NCBI GenBank assembly: GCA_002333425.1
Contig: DDBL01000014.1
Coordinates: 3,148 to 22,506, forward strand
Reading direction: 5' to 3'
DNA: 19,359 nucleotides
Origin: Leptospiraceae bacterium UBA2033
GTDB taxonomy: Bacteria > Spirochaetota > Leptospiria > Leptospirales > Leptospiraceae
A program made the position numbers and the translations under genes. The notes below the pieces were generated by a model. That model made no database searches. It saw only the letters and a list, made by a program, of their open reading frames with translations, and was not told where the DNA came from. Of the stretch, positions 1-5,765 are shown in pieces. The first letter of the stretch is position 1. Every line of letters begins with the position of its first letter.

Positions 1-48
1 AGATCGGAGGCAGCGATGGAAGAAAGAAAAAGAGAAGGATACTTTTAG
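1..48 (+). CDS. cysD: CysD C-terminus (sulfate adenylyltransferase subunit 2), partial
   Basis: Only the last 15 codons and the TAG stop are inside the window. They read RSEAAMEERKREGYF. A charged tail ending in K/R-x-GYF is typical of CysD, the PP-loop ATP-pyrophosphatase subunit of ATP sulfurylase, which makes APS from ATP and sulfate together with the GTPase CysN. The identification rests on this short tail plus the presence of cysN downstream. The unusual point is that cysN does not follow directly: a toxin-antitoxin pair lies between them. An 11-T run (49-59) follows the stop, but there is no convincing hairpin before it, so it is not called as a terminator. Confidence 0.8.
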   Translation, partial: RSEAAMEERKREGYF

Positions 49-66
49 TTTTTTTTTTTGAAAAAC

Positions 67-95
67 TTGACATTTTTTTTGGTATTACTTAAATT
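67..95 (+). promoter_or_regulatory. Promoter of the vapBC pair
   Basis: A perfect -35 hexamer TTGACA (67-72) is followed after exactly 17 bases by TAAATT (90-95), a 4/6 match to the -10 consensus. The T-run at 49-59 just upstream could act as an UP element. This gives the toxin-antitoxin pair a promoter separate from cysD. The assignment is from consensus only. Confidence 0.6.
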
Positions 96-110
96 GAAAA
101 AAGTAATACC
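81..110 (+). promoter_or_regulatory. Inverted-repeat operator overlapping the vapBC promoter
   Basis: The arms GGTATTACTT (81-90) and AAGTAATACC (101-110) are perfect 10-bp inverted repeats around a 10-base A/T spacer. They cover the -10 box and the expected transcription start, and end 3 bases before the AGGAGG ribosome binding site (114-119). RHH antitoxins usually repress their own operon by binding such sites, so this is the likely VapB operator. The symmetry is seen directly; the binding is inferred. Confidence 0.65.
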
Positions 111-126
111 TTTAGGAGGCAAGATT

Positions 127-381
127 ATGGACAGGGCAAATTTAAAAACCATTACCATGAAAATAACAGAAGCAATGGCTGAGGATATTCAAACTTTAAC
201 CAAAGATTTAGATATAAGCCAATCTGCTTTTGTGAGAGATGCTATCATTGATTATATGACAAAAATTCATTCTGAAAATAATTCATCCTTTGCAGAGAAA
301 ACTAAAAAGTACCGAGGAATTGTTTCTCTCGCTCCTGATTTGTCTACCAACAAACAGCACTTAGTTGGGTTTGGTCGATGA
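127..381 (+). CDS. RHH-type (VapB-like) antitoxin
   Basis: This is an 84-residue protein. The start at 127 is chosen because AGGAGG (114-119) lies 7 bases upstream. The open frame extends further 5', but that would translate through the promoter and operator. Residues ~4-45 (LKTITMKIT, then SQSAFVRDAIIDYM) fit a ribbon-helix-helix DNA-binding domain: a beta strand followed by two helices. The C-terminus (DLSTNKQHLVGFGR) resembles the tail that antitoxins of this type insert into the active site of a PIN toxin. The stop overlaps the toxin start as ATGA. Role: it neutralises the downstream toxin and probably represses the operon with it. It is called VapB-like because of the pairing; no specific subfamily is assigned. 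Confidence 0.85.
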   Translation: MDRANLKTITMKITEAMAEDIQTLTKDLDISQSAFVRDAIIDYMTKIHSENNSSFAEKTKKYRGIVSLAPDLSTNKQHLVGFGR

Positions 382-785
382 GATACGTTGTAGACACAGG
401 TGTTCTTGTAGCTTATCTTAATCGAAGAGATAACTTACATGAATGGGCTTGCAAGGAGTTGGATAGGGTAAGTCCGCCCCTTCTAACCTGCGAAGCAGTA
501 GTGGCAGAATCTTGTTATCTGCTGCAAGGAAGTGGTGGAGACGAGGCTATTCTCAAAATGATTGAAGATGGATATATTCAAATTCCATTTAAATTAGCTG
601 AACATGCTAAAGAAATTGGTCAGACATTGACAAAGTATAAAAAGCAAAAGGTATCTTTAGCGGATGCGTCGCTTGTTAGAATGTTAGAGTTAGTAAAAGG
701 TGGAATTATTTTAACTACTGATAGTGATTTTGAAGTATATAGAATTCATCGAAATCAACGAATCAGTGTTATACATCCCAATTAG
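378..785 (+). CDS. PIN-domain (VapC-like) toxin ribonuclease
   Basis: A 135-residue PIN-domain protein, normal length for a VapC toxin. The acidic residues expected to bind the catalytic metal are visible: D6 (VVDTGVL), E44 (VVAESCYLL), D96 (SLADASLVR) and D115/D117 (TTDSDF). Proteins of this family cleave RNA, commonly tRNA or rRNA, when the antitoxin is degraded; the target here cannot be read from sequence. The start codon overlaps the antitoxin stop (ATGA) and lacks a strong ribosome binding site, so translation is probably coupled. All active-site acids are present, so the toxin looks intact. The gene ends 12 bases before cysN with no terminator between, so vapBC transcripts probably continue into cysN. 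Confidence 0.88.
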   Translation: MRYVVDTGVLVAYLNRRDNLHEWACKELDRVSPPLLTCEAVVAESCYLLQGSGGDEAILKMIEDGYIQIPFKLAEHAKEIGQTLTKYKKQKVSLADASLVRMLELVKGGIILTTDSDFEVYRIHRNQRISVIHPN

Positions 786-797
786 AAAAAGGAAAAT

Positions 798-2087
798 ATG
801 AATACAGAAACTTATATGAATATGGACATGCTCCGTTTTATTACTGCGGGAAGCGTAGATGATGGGAAGAGCACTTTAATCGGTAGATTACTCTTTGATA
901 GTAAACAAATTTTCGATGACCAAATGGATGCAATTGAAAAATCCAGCGAGAGAAGGGGTGATGGTTACACTAACTTAGCCTTACTTACTGATGGACTCAA
1001 AGCAGAAAGAGAGCAGGGGATTACAATTGACATCGCTTATAAATACTTTGCAACTCCTAAGAGAAAGTTTATTATTGCAGATGCACCGGGGCATATTCAG
1101 TATACCCGCAATATGGTAACTGGCGCGTCTACTGCAAACCTTGCGATCATCCTAATTGACGCGAGAAAAGGTGTAATCGAACAGACCTACCGTCACACCT
1201 TTTTAGTTGCACTACTTGATATTCCTTATATTACAGTTTGTATTAATAAATTGGATTTGGTGGATTATTCAGAAGAAGTATTTCAGCAGATAAGAGCGGA
1301 TTACCTCAAGTTCGCAAGTCCGCTGATGGAAAAAATGGGAATTAAAGAAATTAACTTTATTCCAATTTCTGCGTTAAATGGAGACAATGTAGTAGAGCCT
1401 TCTGTGAATATGCCTTGGTACAAGGGAACGTCCCTGATTCAATACCTTGAAACAATAGATATTGACAAATCGCATAATTATGATTTGCCTCGCTTTCCTG
1501 TTCAGTGGGTAATTCGTCCTATTGCAAATGAATACCACGACTATCGAGCGTATGCTGGTATGGTGAATTCAGGTGTATTTCGAAAAGGCGATATTGTTAC
1601 TGCTCTTCCATCTGGAACAAAATCTAAAATCAAAGCAATTGATACTCTAGGCGGTGAGATAAATGAGGCTTTTCCGCCAATGTCAGTTGCTATTCGTTTG
1701 GAAGACGAATTGGATATTAGCCGTGGAGATATGCTTGTTAAAGAAAAATTTCCCGTTGAAACTCAAGAATTTGAAGCTTATATTTGTTGGATGGATACGA
1801 AGAAGTTACAACTAAACGGCAAATACCTATTACGCCACACAACCAATTCAGTAAAATGTATTATTAAAGAAATTAAATACAAATTGAATATCAATACTCT
1901 AGAAAGAATTGAAAATGTGGAGTCTCTAGAATTGAACGATATTGCCAAAGTTGTTATTAAAACTGCGAAACCAATTTTTTGCGATGAATATGAAACCAAT
2001 AGAGGAACAGGAGCTTGTATTATTATTGACGAAGGAACCAATCAGACCTCCGGTGCTTGTATGATTATGGAAGGAGATTTGATCTGA
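798..2087 (+). CDS. cysN: Sulfate adenylyltransferase subunit 1 (GTPase)
   Basis: CysN couples GTP hydrolysis to formation of APS from ATP and sulfate by CysD, the first step of sulfate assimilation. The 429-residue protein shows all translation-factor GTPase motifs: P-loop GSVDDGKST (18-26), the switch segment with EREQGITID (70-78), DAPGH (95-99), NKLD (150-153), and the following SALNGDN element. The C-terminal half is the usual pair of beta-barrel domains. It lacks a fused APS kinase (CysC) domain, so it is a stand-alone CysN, somewhat shorter than the ~475-residue E. coli protein. A modest AAGGA precedes the ATG. Its partner cysD is upstream but separated by the toxin-antitoxin pair. The end overlaps or touches the next gene. 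Confidence 0.95.
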   Translation: MNTETYMNMDMLRFITAGSVDDGKSTLIGRLLFDSKQIFDDQMDAIEKSSERRGDGYTNLALLTDGLKAEREQGITIDIAYKYFATPKRKFIIADAPGHIQYTRNMVTGASTANLAIILIDARKGVIEQTYRHTFLVALLDIPYITVCINKLDLVDYSEEVFQQIRADYLKFASPLMEKMGIKEINFIPISALNGDNVVEPSVNMPWYKGTSLIQYLETIDIDKSHNYDLPRFPVQWVIRPIANEYHDYRAYAGMVNSGVFRKGDIVTALPSGTKSKIKAIDTLGGEINEAFPPMSVAIRLEDELDISRGDMLVKEKFPVETQEFEAYICWMDTKKLQLNGKYLLRHTTNSVKCIIKEIKYKLNINTLERIENVESLELNDIAKVVIKTAKPIFCDEYETNRGTGACIIIDEGTNQTSGACMIMEGDLI

Positions 2088-2596
2088 ATAGAAAGTATCT
2101 TCCAATTATGCTGGATGTTTCCAATAAAAATATCCTTCTTTTAGGTGGCGGAAAAGCAAGTGCTGAAAAACTAAGAACTCTTTCGCAATTAGGAAAGCGC
2201 ATAACGGCAATTTCCCCCGAGTTCATAGAAGAATTTCATTCTTTGGATTGGATAAACTTTGTTTATAGAAAATATGAATACGGTGACTTAAAAGGATTTG
2301 ATGTAGTTTACTCAGGTGTAAACGATCGAGATGTCGAAAAAGAAATTTTAAAAGAAGCTAGAGAACGAAATATTTTAATTAATTTCATTGATAAGGTAGA
2401 AGATTCTGATTTTATTTCCGCGTCTACTTTAATTCAGGAAAACTTTTCTATTTTCATTTCTAGTTACGGACGCGCTCCTGGCGGAGTAAAAATGATTCGC
2501 CAAGAGCTTGAGGCAAAATTAAATCTAGAAGAATTAGACCAGAAAGTGGGGATAATGGCTAACGAAAGAGAGGCGAGGAAGAAAGAGCAAGTTTGA
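2084..2596 (+). CDS. Siroheme synthase N-domain protein (precorrin-2 dehydrogenase / sirohydrochlorin ferrochelatase)
   Basis: Homologous to the N-terminal half of CysG and to Met8p, which oxidise precorrin-2 to sirohydrochlorin with NAD and may insert iron. The start RKYLPIMLDV and the NAD-binding GGGKAS, about 20 residues in, are typical. NFIDKVEDSDFI and ISSYGRAPGG match the conserved middle region. There is no SUMT domain; that is the separate gene at 2758. Start choice: AAGGAG (2071-2076) lies 7 bases before an in-frame CTG at 2084 that overlaps the cysN stop as CTGA, and starting there gives 170 residues with the usual family N-terminus. The alternative ATG at 2057 (179 residues) lies upstream of the Shine-Dalgarno sequence. 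The family call is firm, the start is not. The dehydrogenase is likely; chelatase activity is not shown. Confidence 0.88.
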   Translation: MNRKYLPIMLDVSNKNILLLGGGKASAEKLRTLSQLGKRITAISPEFIEEFHSLDWINFVYRKYEYGDLKGFDVVYSGVNDRDVEKEILKEARERNILINFIDKVEDSDFISASTLIQENFSIFISSYGRAPGGVKMIRQELEAKLNLEELDQKVGIMANEREARKKEQV

Positions 2597-2599
2597 CAC

Positions 2600-2704
2600 T
2601 GTCATCCCCGAATTCCCTTATCGGGGATCTCAATATGTTGAGATTCCCGATATCGCTTGGCGGCAGTGGATGCGAATGCATCGGGTGGAATTTCGGGAAT
2701 GACA
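2600..2704. repeat. Twin-hairpin palindromic repeat, copy 1 (variant)
   Basis: The element begins TGTCAT and ends ATGACA, with near-matching ends (12 of 14). Hairpin 1: ATCCCCGA (2604-2611) with TCGGGGAT (2621-2628), 9-base loop. Hairpin 2: ATTCCCGA (2643-2650) with TCGGGAAT (2693-2700). Compared with copies at 9306 and 15650, the spacer between hairpins is shorter (14 against 34 bases) and the second loop is longer (42 against 9), containing a small GATGC/GCATC stem at 2669-2682. It lies between the siroheme gene and SUMT, both on the plus strand. Confidence 0.85.
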
Positions 2705-2757
2705 TTTAAAAGGCTAAATTTAAATTATGATAGGAAACTCCTAACATTAAAATTACT

Positions 2758-3477
2758 ATGAATATCCCAATTAAAATTCCTTTTGAGGCTAATACTGTTT
2801 ATCTTGTCGGTGCTGGCTCTGGTGATCCTAAGTATTTAACTCTTGAAGCATATTCGATTTTATCTCAAGCAGAAATTATTTTGTATGATACCAATTTAAA
2901 ATCTCTCTGTGATCTATTTCCTCAGGCTATTTCAGAAACCGTCGGAAAGCGAAAAGGATTTCACGAAAAAAAACAAAATGAAATTAACGATCTTCTAGTA
3001 GAGTATGCGAAGCAGGGGAAACGAGTTGTTAGGCTCAAAGGTGGCGATGTTAGTTTTTTTGCGCGTGCATCTGAGGAAATTTCAATACTCCAAGAAAACG
3101 GGTTTAAAGTAAAACTTGTCATGGGAATTTCTAGTCCACAACTTCTCGCTGAGGCTCTTGGAGAATCTTTGACACATCGAGATTTGACTCGAAGTATTTC
3201 TTTTTATAGCGGTTATCGGGATAAATCTATACCACGAGTTGATTTACCAAATACAGATGCTCATATTATATTTATGGGACTTGGAGATGTGGAGGAGATT
3301 GTTCTTATGCTTCTAAACTCCGGCAAATCGAAAGAAACCTCTTTTATCGCAGCAAGTAATTTAGGAAGGACAAATCAGCGCATACTCAAAACTACACTCG
3401 GAAACGCAATCGCAGAAGTGAAAGCGGTTAATCTAGAAAGCCCCACACTTATCGCGATTGGATTAAGTCATATTTGA
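2758..3477 (+). CDS. Uroporphyrinogen-III C-methyltransferase (SUMT)
   Basis: SUMT transfers two methyl groups from SAM to uroporphyrinogen III to make precorrin-2, feeding the siroheme enzyme encoded just upstream. The 239-residue length fits a stand-alone tetrapyrrole methylase. Visible motifs are VGAGSGDP (17-24), LYD (42-44), VGKRKGFH (62-69), the Q-x-EIN segment (73-77), VVRLKGGD (90-97), MGISS and LTHR. Some usually strict positions differ: the GGDPF-x-FGRGGEE block reads GGDVSFFARASEE (95-107), and the first loop has S21 where P is usual. Activity is still likely because the genomic context matches, but a divergent tetrapyrrole or related methylase cannot be excluded. No clear Shine-Dalgarno is seen. 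A short TAGGA/TCCTA palindrome (2731-2743) lies upstream. Confidence 0.8.
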   Translation: MNIPIKIPFEANTVYLVGAGSGDPKYLTLEAYSILSQAEIILYDTNLKSLCDLFPQAISETVGKRKGFHEKKQNEINDLLVEYAKQGKRVVRLKGGDVSFFARASEEISILQENGFKVKLVMGISSPQLLAEALGESLTHRDLTRSISFYSGYRDKSIPRVDLPNTDAHIIFMGLGDVEEIVLMLLNSGKSKETSFIAASNLGRTNQRILKTTLGNAIAEVKAVNLESPTLIAIGLSHI

Positions 3478-3491
3478 CTTGAAAAATTGCT

Positions 3492-3752
3492 CTATGTAGA
3501 TGATTTTGAGTTAGTATTTTCTTTTGGAGTTAGTAACTCTTCCACAATTTCTCCGAGACCAGAGGCTTTTATAACATCGAATAAAAATTTGGTGTAATTG
3601 ATATGTTTGTGGAGTCGCTCTACATCTAACCTAAGATTAAGTCTTCTTGCATGAAGCAAAAGCTCGAGTTCATCAAGAGTCATATCTTTCGGATTTTTGG
3701 TTTTGAATTCCTCGCTACCGTGGAAGGGGTTAAAGGGTATTTTAGAGTTCAT
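3492..3752 (-). CDS. Unrecognised 86-residue protein, last gene of the yqjD/yqjE-like cluster
   Basis: I do not recognise this family. The protein is small, soluble-looking and rich in charged residues. Residues ~24-50 (MTLDELELLLHARRLNLRLDVERL) are predicted amphipathic helix, and there is no signal peptide or membrane segment. It begins 3 bases after the stop of the YqjE-like gene and therefore belongs to the same operon. Its position matches that of E. coli YqjK after yqjD-yqjE, but I see no sequence basis for equating them. The tail is polar (KENTNSKSST). It converges on SUMT with a 14-base gap and no terminator hairpin that I can see. Confidence 0.7.
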   Translation of the reverse strand: MNSKIPFNPFHGSEEFKTKNPKDMTLDELELLLHARRLNLRLDVERLHKHINYTKFLFDVIKASGLGEIVEELLTPKENTNSKSST

Positions 3753-3755
3753 GGG

Positions 3756-4115
3756 TTACACAATTTTCTTAATAAGTATTGCTAATAAGGTAAAGGATAA
3801 TATCATTATGCCTACGCCAAGACTAAGCGATGTAGCAATATGATCCCCATTAAAAAATTTTAAGATGCTAAAGTAAGCTGCACCAATTATTAATATACTG
3901 CCTACCACTTTTAAAAATAGCATATACAAAATTGCTATAGTGATTATAAATCCATACTGAATTTTTTGTTGGATTTTTTTTTGGAGATACAGAAAGAGAA
4001 GTTCAAAGTAAGATACAAAGTGCTCAACTAAACTGAGCACTTGATTTAGGAGTGTATCTTTTTTTTCTGCTTGCTCTTCTTGTTTTGGATTTTGAGCTTT
4101 TTTCTTTTTTGCCAA
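3756..4115 (-). CDS. YqjE-like small inner-membrane protein (phage-holin superfamily type)
   Basis: A 119-residue protein with a lysine/glutamine-rich cytoplasmic N-terminus (~1-30), an amphipathic segment (LLNQVLSLVEHFVSYFELLF), then two hydrophobic segments at about 53-80 and 92-115, ending in KK-IV. This architecture is that of YqjE and related holin-like membrane proteins, which commonly follow a DUF883 protein. The biochemical role of the family is not known. It sits 1 base after the DUF883 gene and 3 bases before the next gene. The assignment is by architecture and context more than by motif. Confidence 0.65.
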   Translation of the reverse strand: MAKKKKAQNPKQEEQAEKKDTLLNQVLSLVEHFVSYFELLFLYLQKKIQQKIQYGFIITIAILYMLFLKVVGSILIIGAAYFSILKFFNGDHIATSLSLGVGIMILSFTLLAILIKKIV

Positions 4116-4116
4116 T

Positions 4117-4395
4117 TTAGTCTTTTCTTCTCACCAAAAGTCCTAATAGAACGCCAACGCCAACGCCGACACCTAATCCTATTAACGTAGCCTTCTGTGG
4201 GTTTTTTGTGATATAATCTCCTACATTGTCAATAACTTGCTTAGCCTTAACCCCTGCTTCGTCTCCAAAATGTTTGATTTTCTCTGAAATGTCTGAAACT
4301 TGTTCCAAGTAGTTTTCCCTCGCTCTTTTTTTTATGTTTTTTGATTCTTGACTGAGTAGTTTAAATTCAGTCGCTAACTTTTCTTGTGCTTCCAT
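4117..4395 (-). CDS. DUF883 family protein (YqjD/ElaB-like), membrane-anchored
   Basis: A 92-residue protein. Residues 1-65 are a highly charged helical region (EFKLLSQESKNIKKRAREN, then EKIKHFGDEAGVKAKQVID). The C-terminal signature YITKNPQKATLIGLG is followed by a glycine-zipper membrane helix (GVGVGVGVLLGLLVRRKD). This matches DUF883 proteins such as E. coli YqjD and ElaB, which anchor in the inner membrane by the C-terminus and, for YqjD, associate with ribosomes in stationary phase. That function is known for E. coli and only inferred here. The glycine zipper is encoded by a tandem GCCAAC-type hexamer on the plus strand (4151-4170). First gene of a three-gene operon. Confidence 0.82.
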   Translation of the reverse strand: MEAQEKLATEFKLLSQESKNIKKRARENYLEQVSDISEKIKHFGDEAGVKAKQVIDNVGDYITKNPQKATLIGLGVGVGVGVLLGLLVRRKD

Positions 4396-4401
4396 GTATT
4401 C

Positions 4402-4430
4402 TATTTAAAATTTAAGTAATTTGCTTGCAA
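4402..4430 (-). promoter_or_regulatory. Candidate promoter of the DUF883 operon
   Basis: On the minus strand, TTGCAA (4425-4430) is 17 bases from TAAATA (4402-4407), each a 4/6 match to consensus or slightly better. The predicted start lies very near the ATG at 4395, so the transcript would have almost no leader. The same TTGCAA is self-complementary and could also serve the divergent plus-strand gene, with TAAAAT at 4446-4451, although that spacing is only 15-16 bases. Consensus match only. Confidence 0.35.
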
Positions 4431-4482
4431 TAAATTTTTGAGAATTAAAATAGAACTAATGATTCCATTCCTTGGAGGAAAT

Positions 4483-4953
4483 ATGAAAAGTCAAAAGTTA
4501 ATCATTTTATTATTTACCTTGTTCGTTCCTAGTTTGTTATTTTCTAACTCGGTGTTTGTTCAGAGTCCGATTGCAAAGTTACTCTCTGAGCCTAACGTTG
4601 CGAGTGCAGGTAAGCCACTAAAAGCAGGATTAGAGCTGCAACAGATTGGGGAGCAGGATATGTTTTTGAAAGTGAAGTCAGGCTCTGAGACCGGTTGGGT
4701 AATGAAACTTTATGTTTCTAAAATTCCACCATCTAGCAAAGTAAGTAACGCAGGAAACCAAGATAAATCAGGACCAATTCAATCAAGAGCCAGAGCATCT
4801 ACATTTACAGAAACTGCGTCGGCGCGTGGGCTTTCAGAATCTAAAAAACTACGTACTCGTGGAAATAGTGATGAGTATGATTTTGAATCTTTGGATTGGT
4901 TAGACAAAGTAACTGTTAAACCGGAAGATGTTCAAAAATACAAAGAGGACTAA
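4483..4953 (+). CDS. Exported SH3-like domain protein
   Basis: The start at 4483 is chosen because GGAGG lies just upstream and the protein then begins with a clean signal peptide (MKSQKLIILLFTLFVPSLLFS), giving 156 residues. After cleavage, residues ~22-80 (VFVQSPIAKLLSEPN, then GWVMKLYVSKI) look like a bacterial SH3 (SH3b) fold, in which G-W-V is a hallmark and which often binds cell-wall or protein partners. The C-terminal third is polar and low complexity, ending in an acidic stretch (EDVQKYKED). It is the first gene of an operon with an M48 protease (18-base gap) and an outer-membrane protein, suggesting an envelope role. The specific function is unknown. Confidence 0.72.
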   Translation: MKSQKLIILLFTLFVPSLLFSNSVFVQSPIAKLLSEPNVASAGKPLKAGLELQQIGEQDMFLKVKSGSETGWVMKLYVSKIPPSSKVSNAGNQDKSGPIQSRARASTFTETASARGLSESKKLRTRGNSDEYDFESLDWLDKVTVKPEDVQKYKED

Positions 4954-4971
4954 CTCTCGAAGACATTATGT

Positions 4972-5763
4972 ATGAAAAAAAATAACGTCATTAGTGTATT
5001 CGTTTCAATCTGTATTTTGTTTTCTTGTAAGTCTACTACTTCGGTAGAAGAAAAGCCAGAGCCGCCTAAGCAAGTATATAAAGAAATGAAAATTGGTAGA
5101 GCTCTGGCAGCCAAGTTTATAAAAAAATACGGTCTTGTTCAAGATGTAAATCAGACCAAGTATCTAAATTTTATAGGTAGTAAAATTGCAGAATTATCTC
5201 CTCGTCAGGAATTGAATTTTAAGTTTGGAATTTTGAATACTCCAGAAGTAAATGCTTTTGCTTGTCCGGGCGGATATATATTTATTACCCAAGGTGCTTT
5301 GAGTTTAATCGAAAATGAGGCTGAATTGGTTGGAGTTCTGGCTCATGAGGTTTCTCATGTTTCTCTTTTTCATTCTGGAAAGTATGAGGCAAAAGAAGAA
5401 GTTTGGATTGATTTAGTTGCTTCTTTGCTGTCCCCTGGGGGCGATATGGTTTCCACTGTGATGGAAGCTGCTTCTAAAGAATTAGAAGAGAGTATGCTCG
5501 AAAATGGTCGCCAGAAAGAATTTGAAACACAAGCAGATGCTTCAGCTGCCATATTAATTTCTGAATTAGGTTACGACTCAAACGCCTATATCGGGTATTT
5601 AAAAAAAATGAAGTCTTCGCAAGGGAATCAAGTTTTTATCAAGACTCACCCCCCTGTGGATGATAGGGTAAATGCAATTCAGAAATTTGTTTCCGATCAG
5701 AAATTACCCAAAACGGGTAAAACAAATGCTAAACGCTATCGACAAAACATTCCAAAAGCTTAG
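4972..5763 (+). CDS. M48-family zinc metalloprotease, lipoprotein
   Basis: The N-terminus MKKNNVISVFVSICILFSC is a lipoprotein signal with lipid-bearing C19. The zinc site is complete: HEVSH at 125-129, within VLAHEVSHVSLFHSG, and the third ligand E185 in FETQAD. NAFACPGGYIFITQGAL before the zinc helix and THPPVDDRV near the end are classic for periplasmic M48 peptidases such as BepA, LoiP and YcaL. These cut misfolded outer-membrane proteins or assist their assembly. At 263 residues it has the protease domain without BepA's TPR domain. It lies between an SH3-like exported protein and an OmpP1/FadL protein (2-base gap), so outer-membrane quality control is the likely role. Confidence 0.9.
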   Translation: MKKNNVISVFVSICILFSCKSTTSVEEKPEPPKQVYKEMKIGRALAAKFIKKYGLVQDVNQTKYLNFIGSKIAELSPRQELNFKFGILNTPEVNAFACPGGYIFITQGALSLIENEAELVGVLAHEVSHVSLFHSGKYEAKEEVWIDLVASLLSPGGDMVSTVMEAASKELEESMLENGRQKEFETQADASAAILISELGYDSNAYIGYLKKMKSSQGNQVFIKTHPPVDDRVNAIQKFVSDQKLPKTGKTNAKRYRQNIPKA

Positions 5764-5765
5764 TT

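Noticed and set aside
49..59. T-run after cysD as an intrinsic terminator
   Set aside because: No stable hairpin precedes it in the 48 visible bases; it fits better as an A/T-rich upstream element of the vapBC promoter.
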